From: Puniceicoccales bacterium
GTDB lineage: Bacteria; Verrucomicrobiota; Verrucomicrobiia; Opitutales; JAIRKQ01
Direction of reading: 5' to 3'
Length of the DNA stretch: 7,217 nucleotides
NCBI GenBank assembly: GCA_031281895.1
Contig: JAITET010000068.1
Span: forward strand, 1-7,217
This document shows, piece by piece, positions 1 to 5,121 of this stretch (position 1 is the first letter of the stretch; each line of letters begins with the position of its first letter). Below the pieces are notes generated by a model that saw nothing but the letters and a program-made list of their open reading frames with translations, was not told where the DNA came from and made no database searches. The translations under genes were made by a program, and so were the position numbers.

Positions 1-1
1 T

Positions 2-100
2 AAGATAGAAGCGGTTAATAATTTTTTGCGACAAGGATTACATGACCGCGATGATTTTAAAACGACAATAGATAAAATGGCACAAGTTGTTGGATTATAA
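2..100 (+). CDS. sctN: T3SS export ATPase SctN, C-terminal end (partial)
   Basis: The gene runs in from the left edge, so only its last 32 codons are visible. The frame ends with TAA at 98-100. The peptide contains VNNFLRQGLHDRDDFKTTID followed by KMAQVVGL. This matches the usual C-terminal helices of the SctN/YscN/FliI ATPases, where a segment like 'FLRQG..ER.DFE.T' comes just before the end. In the family, SctN is the hexameric ATPase at the cytoplasmic face of the injectisome; it strips chaperones and unfolds substrates. The catalytic Walker motifs lie outside the window. The identification rests on this short tail plus the neighbours: the next gene overlaps it by one base and encodes an SctO-like coiled coil, the normal sctN-sctO order. 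A flagellar FliI is the main alternative, but the SctP-like gene two positions on favours T3SS. Confidence 0.75.
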   Translation, partial: KIEAVNNFLRQGLHDRDDFKTTIDKMAQVVGL

Positions 101-579
101 TGGCGAAGTATGTTTTAGAGGAAATGCTGCGGGTGAGAAATCTTCGCAAGGATACTGCCGAAAAGAACCTAAAGCAAGCACAAAGGTTAGTCGAGGAAGC
201 GAAAGAAAATGTAGAAAATGCAAAGAGAAAACTGGAAGAATTTAAGATTTTTATAGAAAAGGAATCCGAACGGTTATACAAAAAAATAATGATGCAAAAA
301 GTAAAAAAGGAAGCCGTCGATGCCTTACACTATGCCATTAAAGTTTTAAAAAGCAAATTGATAACACACGAACAAAACCTGATAGCAGCCAAAGATAACC
401 TGGTCAAAGCTGAAAAAAATTTGGAAGAAAAAAGAGAAGCTTTACAAGAGGCAAATAAAAATGTAGAAAAAATAGAATCACATAAAGAAGAATGGTTAAG
501 AGAGGCGATGAAAGAGGAAGAACTTGTTGCTGATAAAGAATTGGAAGAATTCGCCAAGAAAAAGGAACAAGAGTATTAA
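100..579 (+). CDS. sctO: T3SS coiled-coil stalk protein SctO (YscO/FliJ-like)
   Basis: This 159-residue protein is made almost entirely of charged residues (Lys, Glu) with regularly spaced Leu, Val and Ala, and has no proline. It therefore reads as one long alpha-helical hairpin, with the turn probably near residues 75-90. Length, composition and gene order match SctO/YscO. In the family, SctO inserts into the SctN hexamer like a gamma-subunit, contacts the export gate protein SctV and recycles chaperones. The ATG overlaps the sctN stop by one base (TAATG) and no strong Shine-Dalgarno precedes it, so translational coupling to sctN is likely. It is followed after 19 bases by sctP. Sequence conservation in this family is very low, so the call rests on structure-like features and synteny. 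Long antisense frames across this gene come from its biased composition and are not reported. Confidence 0.8.
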   Translation: MAKYVLEEMLRVRNLRKDTAEKNLKQAQRLVEEAKENVENAKRKLEEFKIFIEKESERLYKKIMMQKVKKEAVDALHYAIKVLKSKLITHEQNLIAAKDNLVKAEKNLEEKREALQEANKNVEKIESHKEEWLREAMKEEELVADKELEEFAKKKEQEY

Positions 580-598
580 ATTTTAAAAAGGAATGCTT

Positions 599-1567
599 AT
601 GACAGATAAAATAAAGAACCAATCCACAGGGAAAGAAAGTGGGGATGCACTGAACGATGATATCCTTTCCAAGAAAGAAATTGCTCAAATAGATGAGAAA
701 GCGGATCCACGTGATGTATCGCTTTTTACGGAAAAACTCACAAAGAGTAGGCATGGTCAAGGAGAGAATGATTTCGATCACCCTAAACTGGATTCCCAGA
801 AACACGGACTTGATGATATTGAACATAATAGCCAAAGGACAAAATTTAGGGAAAATGAGAACGAGCAATGGAAAAGAGACTCCGGTAATCCTAAACTGGA
901 CTCCCAAAAACACGGACTTGGTGATATTGAACATAATAGCCAAATGACAAAATCTACGGATTTTTCAAGACCAGCTCAGGATTTCGTAACACCGAAGGTA
1001 ATGGACAATATTCAGGTACCAACAAACGAGTACACGAAGCCGCAGAAACGCGATTTTTCCCAAAAGGACACTTTTTCCCAAAAGGACACAGATGTTACAG
1101 AAGTAAAAGATACATCTGCGATGAGCGGAACAAAAATTTTGGACACTATGCAGTTACAACACACTGAACCAAAGGTCAATGAATCGGCACAAGTTATAAA
1201 AAACCTAGCGATACAAGTTGCAGAAAAAATCATAGCGACCAACGAAGCACTAAATACCAAACAGGAAGTAAGAATTACACTGCAGGATGGTATTCTAAAG
1301 GATACGGAAGTTTCTATTTCCAAGGAAGGGAAGACGTTGAGTGTCGTTTTTTCTACTGGGTCCAATGATTCCGAAAATCTACTACGGGCAAATAGCGATG
1401 CCCTAGCACGGCAGTTGCAAAACAATCTTAAGGATACGGATCGCATCGAAATTGAGGTTGAACAACATGGGCAAGGCGCGAGTGATAATCAGAACAACGA
1501 TGGCCGCTCTAGGGACAGATTTGGCAATCAGCAGCAAGGAGAAGATGAAGAAAATCAGGGCGAGTAA
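599..1567 (+). CDS. sctP: T3SS needle-length/substrate-switch protein SctP (HpaP/YscP/FliK-like)
   Basis: The protein has 322 residues from the ATG at 599, chosen because AAAAGGA at 586-592 sits six bases before it. An in-frame ATG at 593 lies directly against that ribosome site and is less likely. Residues 1-190 are hydrophilic and low in complexity, with a 36-residue-period repeat (residues 62-82 and 98-118) and a FSQKDT doublet (153-164). Residues about 195-288 form a compact domain with VRITLQDGILKDTEVSISKE and SVVF, resembling the C-terminal T3S4/Flg_hook domain of FliK and SctP. The tail from about 288 is Gln, Asn, Glu and Gly rich. In the family, SctP is secreted during assembly, measures the needle and switches export specificity. 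A disordered ruler followed by a folded switch domain, located after sctN-sctO, supports this. The operon appears to end here: the next gene is on the other strand and sctQ is not next. Confidence 0.75.
   Translation: MTDKIKNQSTGKESGDALNDDILSKKEIAQIDEKADPRDVSLFTEKLTKSRHGQGENDFDHPKLDSQKHGLDDIEHNSQRTKFRENENEQWKRDSGNPKLDSQKHGLGDIEHNSQMTKSTDFSRPAQDFVTPKVMDNIQVPTNEYTKPQKRDFSQKDTFSQKDTDVTEVKDTSAMSGTKILDTMQLQHTEPKVNESAQVIKNLAIQVAEKIIATNEALNTKQEVRITLQDGILKDTEVSISKEGKTLSVVFSTGSNDSENLLRANSDALARQLQNNLKDTDRIEIEVEQHGQGASDNQNNDGRSRDRFGNQQQGEDEENQGE
782..953 (+). repeat. Two copies of a 64-bp in-frame repeat in sctP, 108-bp period
   Basis: Bases 782-845 and 890-953 match at 60 of 64 positions when aligned with a 108-bp offset. 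Both begin CCTAAACTGGA and include ACATAATAGCCAAA. The period equals 36 codons, so the frame is kept. The peptides are PKLDSQKHGLDDIEHNSQ and PKLDSQKHGLGDIEHNSQ. The sequence just upstream of each copy is weakly similar too, so the duplicated unit may originally have been the whole 108 bp. High DNA identity in an otherwise fast-changing gene suggests a recent duplication. Confidence 0.95.
1054..1089 (+). repeat. Perfect 18-bp tandem duplication in sctP
   Basis: TTTTTCCCAAAAGGACAC occurs twice head to tail (1054-1071 and 1072-1089) with no mismatch. It encodes FSQKDT twice in the disordered N-terminal half of SctP. Exact identity and a multiple-of-three length fit recent replication slippage under selection to stay in frame. 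Confidence 0.95.
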
Positions 1568-1658
1568 AAACCCCTGGAATTTTAGAAAGTGCAGTAATAT
1601 TGTCCATTGGAATTGTTATTTTTTCTGATTTCGAGTAGGGGAATTTTGGAGTAGTGGT

Positions 1659-2234
1659 TTATAATTTTTTGCCCTGAATCATAAGTAATTTTACAATTGA
1701 GTGGCGCATTTGTTTGCTGATAAGTTGAAAATTTTCGAGGTCATTTAAAGTTACCCAGCGAAAGTCCACATGTTCCCGAGGATCAAGCTTTACCGTTGTA
1801 TTTTGATCTACCCTACATGTAAAAATAAGCCCAGGAACGAAGGTATCAGGATCAACACGTACTTCGAAACATTCCAGTACTTTCCATTTCGTCGCTGTCA
1901 TGCCGGTTTCCTCGAGCAATTGTCTCTGTGCCGCCGATTCAAAACTTTCATTGCTTCGAACGGATCCCCCGCAGCATTCCCAAAGGTCGGGATATAACTT
2001 TCTGCTAGGGGCCCTTTTTAAAAGTAATATTTCAGGCACCCGTGCTCGATTTAATCTATAGCAATAGGCGGAAACAAATACCTCAATTTTATTAATTTTT
2101 TCTTCCCTGACACCTTCAACGTTGGTACGGCATAAAACGAACAGCAAAATTCCTATAAAAATTTTGGCAATTATTGACCCATGCTCCCTTTTTTTTGCAA
2201 ACATTTGCAAACTACAGGTAAAAAACTCGCACAA
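1659..2234 (-). CDS. Nudix hydrolase, start uncertain
   Basis: The protein contains a Nudix box at residues 90-112 (numbered from the TTG at 2234): G90, five residues, E96, seven residues, then RQLLEETGM. This family hydrolyses nucleoside diphosphates linked to another group and uses the box to bind metal. WECCGGSV before the box and REHVDFRWVTLNDLENF after it are typical of MutT-type enzymes. The canonical RE dipeptide is RQ here (R104, Q105), so the second residue, the main catalytic base in E. coli MutT, is missing, while the metal-binding E108 and E109 remain. The substrate cannot be told from sequence. The open frame begins at TTG 2234, with an ATG at 2204; neither has a clear ribosome site. 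Residues 21-35 form a hydrophobic stretch after KKREHG, either a membrane anchor or non-coding DNA read through. The domain itself starts near residue 48. The gene is convergent with sctP and divergent from the ACT gene. Confidence 0.8.
   Translation of the reverse strand: MCEFFTCSLQMFAKKREHGSIIAKIFIGILLFVLCRTNVEGVREEKINKIEVFVSAYCYRLNRARVPEILLLKRAPSRKLYPDLWECCGGSVRSNESFESAAQRQLLEETGMTATKWKVLECFEVRVDPDTFVPGLIFTCRVDQNTTVKLDPREHVDFRWVTLNDLENFQLISKQMRHSIVKLLMIQGKKL
2194..2212. repeat. Direct repeat TTTGCAAAC at one-helical-turn spacing
   Basis: TTTGCAAAC occurs at 2194-2202 and again at 2204-2212, a ten-base period. Each copy contains the palindrome TTTGCAAA. It lies at the 5' end of the Nudix gene, overlapping its ATG at 2204, and about 120 bases before the divergent ACT gene. 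Tandem sites on one helix face can be regulator operators, but no family is recognised and the site may be coincidental. Confidence 0.35.
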
Positions 2235-2328
2235 ATGTCAACAAATTACAAACTTATCGATCGCGGGGAAAGCAATACTTTTGCATCTTTTTATGGATTT
2301 TTAGAAAATATTTTTTATCTTGGTAGAG

Positions 2329-2808
2329 ATGGTAGCCTCAGTTAAAGACAAAACAGACCAAGTGATCATGAAGGATGTTTTTAATCCCATCATTCAGTTT
2401 TCGGTGTTATTGGATGGAAAAAACATGTCGTTTAATTCAATGTTGAAAGCGTTGTCAGCCGAAGATATTTCCATTTTAGCCGTGTCGTTTCTGGAAAATT
2501 TTGAAACTTCAACAATTAGATTCGTGGTAAATTATCCCGATATGGTTCGCAAATTTTGTTCAAAGAATGCGATTTCATACCATGAAACTAAAGTATTGGG
2601 GATAGAAGTTGATAGCATAGACAAAGTGGCACAAGTGGTGAACACTATTTTTGCAGCAGAGGTAAAAATGCACTACATGTACTCATTTTTAGTTCGACCC
2701 AGTGGAAGAATTGGGATAATCCTACAGACAGAAAACAATGAATTTGTTACAAATGTTCTCCATCAAACAGGGATAAAAACAATTTCTCAAAATGACATCG
2801 GGAGATAA
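2329..2808 (+). CDS. Small tandem ACT-domain protein
   Basis: The protein has 159 residues from the ATG at 2329. A TTG three codons upstream (2320) is possible but has no ribosome site; GGTAGAG lies just before the ATG. Two successive beta-alpha-beta-beta-alpha-beta patterns can be traced. The first runs roughly over residues 22-90 (strands FSVLLDG, SILAVSFL, TIRFVVN; helices FNSMLKAL and PDMVRKFCSKN). The second covers about 91-157 (strands TKVLGIEVD, KMHYMYSFLV, RIGIILQTE; helices KVAQVVNTIFAAE and EFVTNVLHQTG). This is the layout of stand-alone double-ACT proteins, which generally bind amino acids or other small ligands at the domain interface. No catalytic domain is attached. It is followed after 86 bases by the deaminase gene on the same strand, so shared transcription is possible but unproven. 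The ligand and target are unknown; the fold assignment is by eye. Confidence 0.65.
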   Translation: MVASVKDKTDQVIMKDVFNPIIQFSVLLDGKNMSFNSMLKALSAEDISILAVSFLENFETSTIRFVVNYPDMVRKFCSKNAISYHETKVLGIEVDSIDKVAQVVNTIFAAEVKMHYMYSFLVRPSGRIGIILQTENNEFVTNVLHQTGIKTISQNDIGR

Positions 2809-2866
2809 TGAAAATGTACTTTTATTTGATGTAAGATAGATCAAATTTTTAAAGGAATGGTTGACA

Positions 2867-2893
2867 ATGCGGCATTTAAAAGTAACTCCATAG
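2867..2893 (+). CDS. Possible 8-codon leader peptide before the deaminase gene
   Basis: ATG at 2867 has AAAGGA at 2851-2856 upstream, ten bases away, and reads MRHLKVTP before TAG at 2891-2893. That stop lies one base before the ATG of the deaminase gene, which has no Shine-Dalgarno of its own. The arrangement would allow ribosomes to terminate and restart, coupling deaminase translation to this mini-ORF. It is visible only as an ORF plus a ribosome-site match; a chance occurrence is quite possible. Confidence 0.3.
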   Translation: MRHLKVTP

Positions 2894-2894
2894 C

Positions 2895-3920
2895 ATGGAA
2901 AGGTGGAAACGTACACAACGGCGTCAATTGGCGGATTTACACGCACACCTCGGAACGTCAATTAGCCCAGCGACACTTTGGGAAATAGCACAGGACAAAG
3001 GTTTCGTATTGCCAAAAAGGGATTACCATGACTTTGTAGAATACATCACCATATCGCCGGATAATCCAACACCGTTGGATGAATATTTTGACATGGTTTA
3101 TCATAAACTATTGGACAAACTTTCGTCGGGAACCAAGGAAGTAGAGCAGGCAATCTATGAAACTTTTTCCGGTGCCTACAGGTCTAACCAGATACAGCTC
3201 CTTGAACTTAGGACGAATCCAATGAAGCACAACTACGAGGCGGAAGTTGACCTAGATCAACTCATAATGGCGATGTTGCGTGGAATGGAAAGGGCCCTTT
3301 TGGCATATCCAAAATTGTCCGGAGGTTTGATCTTTTGCCTTGGGAGGGAACTCCCCTACGAGAAAAATAAGATCATCGTTGAAAAAGCGATAAAATATCA
3401 CGCACGAGGGGTCGTAGGGATCGACATTGCAGGGCCATATTCCTCAGAATTCGTCATTGATAGGTATAAAACATTATTTGACAGTGCACATAGAGCAAAA
3501 TTAGGAGTAACAGCGCATTCCGGGGAACAGAAAGAACACAATGACATGTGGGAGATCATTGAATTTTTGAGACCGGAACGAATTGGGCATGGTCTTTGTG
3601 CGGCCTATGACGTACGCCTGATGAAAGAACTAGTACGGCGCGATATCGTGTTGGAAATTTGCCCGCTTTCAAATTTGGCAACCAAGTCCGTAGAAAACAT
3701 AGATGAAATGGAGTATATCTTGCGTAGATTTATAGAAAATGGCGTTAAATTCACAATTAATACCGATTGGCCGGAGGTAATAGAAGGCAACCATTTGCAC
3801 GAACAGTTGCAGTGGTTGATTGAAAAAAAAATTCTAAGTGAAGAAGAATTAGAAAAATGCAACAAATTGTCCTTTGAAAGGACATTTATTCTCGGTTGCG
3901 GACTTGATCCATATTTATGA
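2895..3920 (+). CDS. Adenosine deaminase-family purine deaminase
   Basis: The protein has 341 residues, the usual length for bacterial adenosine deaminases, which form a TIM barrel with one zinc. Visible landmarks in order: DLHAHLG (H16 and H18, metal ligands), GIDIAG (175-180, substrate-contacting glycine segment), AHSGE (H208 ligand, E211 proton donor), RIGHG (H232), EICPLSN (255-260), and NTDWP (D291 metal ligand). All catalytic ligands are present. Two features depart from classic enzymes: HAHLGTS replaces HxHLDGS, and the paired aspartates of 'TDDP' are D291-W292, so the residue that normally contacts the purine ring is a tryptophan. The substrate may therefore be adenosine, or a related 6-aminopurine compound such as aminofutalosine or adenine. 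An in-frame TAA at 2883-2885 bounds the ORF upstream, so the ATG at 2895 is the natural start. The gene precedes guaB by 55 bases, consistent with a purine-salvage role. Confidence 0.85.
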   Translation: MERWKRTQRRQLADLHAHLGTSISPATLWEIAQDKGFVLPKRDYHDFVEYITISPDNPTPLDEYFDMVYHKLLDKLSSGTKEVEQAIYETFSGAYRSNQIQLLELRTNPMKHNYEAEVDLDQLIMAMLRGMERALLAYPKLSGGLIFCLGRELPYEKNKIIVEKAIKYHARGVVGIDIAGPYSSEFVIDRYKTLFDSAHRAKLGVTAHSGEQKEHNDMWEIIEFLRPERIGHGLCAAYDVRLMKELVRRDIVLEICPLSNLATKSVENIDEMEYILRRFIENGVKFTINTDWPEVIEGNHLHEQLQWLIEKKILSEEELEKCNKLSFERTFILGCGLDPYL

Positions 3921-3975
3921 ACATCATTGCAATGGTCCACAGAATGATCATTCTTATCGAAATGAAGCAAGTTTT

Positions 3976-5112
3976 ATGGATAAAATTATAGGAGAGGCAT
4001 TGACATTTGACGATGTGTTAATTGTCCCATGCTATTCGGAGGTGACACCGGATATGGTTGACATTACTTCTTTTCTCACGCCATCGATTCACATAAACAT
4101 CCCACTGATTTCATCGCCCATGGACACCATTACCGAAGCAAGCATGGCAATGGCAATGGCAAAGAACGGAGGCGTTGGCGTCATCCATAAAAATATGCCC
4201 ATTGAATCTCAGAAAAATGAGATCGAAAAAGTAAAACAATGGCAAATAAAAGACGAACGGGGTAAATATCCACGAGTATGTAAAAATGATAGGGAAGAAT
4301 TAATCGTCGGAGGAGCGGTCGGTGTGGGAATGGATTGCTTACCAAGAGTCGAAGCGTTACTCGCTGCCGGTGCAGATTTCATCGTCGTTGACTCAGCCCA
4401 CGGGCACTCTGCTAATGTCATTCGTTCTGTCGGCGAGATCAAAGCAGCTTGGCCAAACTGCCAGTTGATTGCCGGAAATGTCGTTTCCTCTGAGGGTGCT
4501 AGGGCGATATTGGAAGCCGGTGCTGATACAGTTAAGGTTGGCATTGGAGCCGGTTCAATTTGCACGACGCGTATCATCGCTGGGGTAGGGGTTCCTCAAA
4601 TCACAGCCATCACGGAATCCGTCAAGATTGCGACAAAGATGGATAGATGTGTCATCGCCGATGGGGGCATCAAATATTCCGGAGATATTGTGAAAGCTAT
4701 TGCCATGGGGGCCAACTGCGTCATGTGCGGAAATCTTTTTGCCGGTTGTGATGAAGCACCGGGAGAGAAAATTTCGTCCGATGGTCGCCAGTATAAAATC
4801 TATCGAGGAATGGGATCCGAAGAAGCCATGAAAAGCGGTAGTGCAGATAGATATTCGCAAAACAATTCAAAAAAATTTGTTCCGGAAGGCGTTATTGGTC
4901 GTGTCCAATATAAAGGATGTGTGGATGATATTATCTATCAATTGGTCGGAGGTTTGCGCTCTGGAATGGGATATGTGGGAGCCGCTACCTTGGAGGAGTT
5001 GAGGAAAAATGCTAAATTTGTAAAAATAAACGCAGCTGGACTACGGGAAAGTCACATACACGATATTACAATGGTAAAGGAACCGCCGAATTACAAAATT
5101 TCCCCATCATAA
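3976..5112 (+). CDS. guaB: IMP dehydrogenase lacking CBS domains
   Basis: This enzyme oxidises IMP to XMP with NAD+, the committed step to GMP. The start at ATG 3976 gives 378 residues beginning MDKIIGEALTFDDVLIVP, the normal N-terminus; an earlier in-frame ATG at 3874 would overlap the deaminase gene and add unconserved residues. Landmarks: SSPMDT (46-51), VVDSAHG (137-143, NAD+ contact), GIGAGSICTT (189-198) with catalytic C196, ADGGI (228-232), RY (292-293, the base dyad of the mobile flap), GGLRSGMGY (325-333). Most IMP dehydrogenases have about 490 residues, with two CBS domains inserted after the first part of the barrel. Here only about 25 residues (85-109) bridge that site. GMP reductase is also short, but the Arg-Tyr flap, TTRIIAGVGVPQ and the C-terminal SHIHDI segment identify IMP dehydrogenase. 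The usual GPG of the active-site loop is GAG. guaA follows after nine bases. Confidence 0.93.
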   Translation: MDKIIGEALTFDDVLIVPCYSEVTPDMVDITSFLTPSIHINIPLISSPMDTITEASMAMAMAKNGGVGVIHKNMPIESQKNEIEKVKQWQIKDERGKYPRVCKNDREELIVGGAVGVGMDCLPRVEALLAAGADFIVVDSAHGHSANVIRSVGEIKAAWPNCQLIAGNVVSSEGARAILEAGADTVKVGIGAGSICTTRIIAGVGVPQITAITESVKIATKMDRCVIADGGIKYSGDIVKAIAMGANCVMCGNLFAGCDEAPGEKISSDGRQYKIYRGMGSEEAMKSGSADRYSQNNSKKFVPEGVIGRVQYKGCVDDIIYQLVGGLRSGMGYVGAATLEELRKNAKFVKINAAGLRESHIHDITMVKEPPNYKISPS

Positions 5113-5121
5113 ATATATGCC

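Noticed and set aside
404..943. Long minus-strand open frame (179 codons) antisense to sctO and sctP
   Set aside because: Very rich in Phe, Leu and Ile as expected for the complement of Lys/Glu-rich coding DNA, spans the gap between two good genes, and shows no motif. It contains the sctP repeat as a shadow.
1568..1658. Bidirectional terminator between sctP and the Nudix gene
   Set aside because: CCCC at 1571 and GGGG at 1638 are too far apart with poor flanking pairing. The GGAATTTT copies (1576, 1640) are direct, not inverted, so no stem-loop can be supported.
2122..2304. Plus-strand 60-codon frame across the Nudix/ACT gap
   Set aside because: No ribosome site, no recognisable motif, and it mostly overlaps the Nudix 5' region on the other strand.
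3874..3975. Earlier in-frame start for guaB
   Set aside because: It would overlap the end of the deaminase gene and add 34 residues without resemblance to IMP dehydrogenase; the conserved N-terminus starts at 3976.
3976..5112. GMP reductase (guaC) instead of IMP dehydrogenase
   Set aside because: The short length fits, but the RY flap dyad, the TTRIIAGVGVPQ segment, the C-terminal SHIHDI region and the neighbouring guaA all indicate IMP dehydrogenase.
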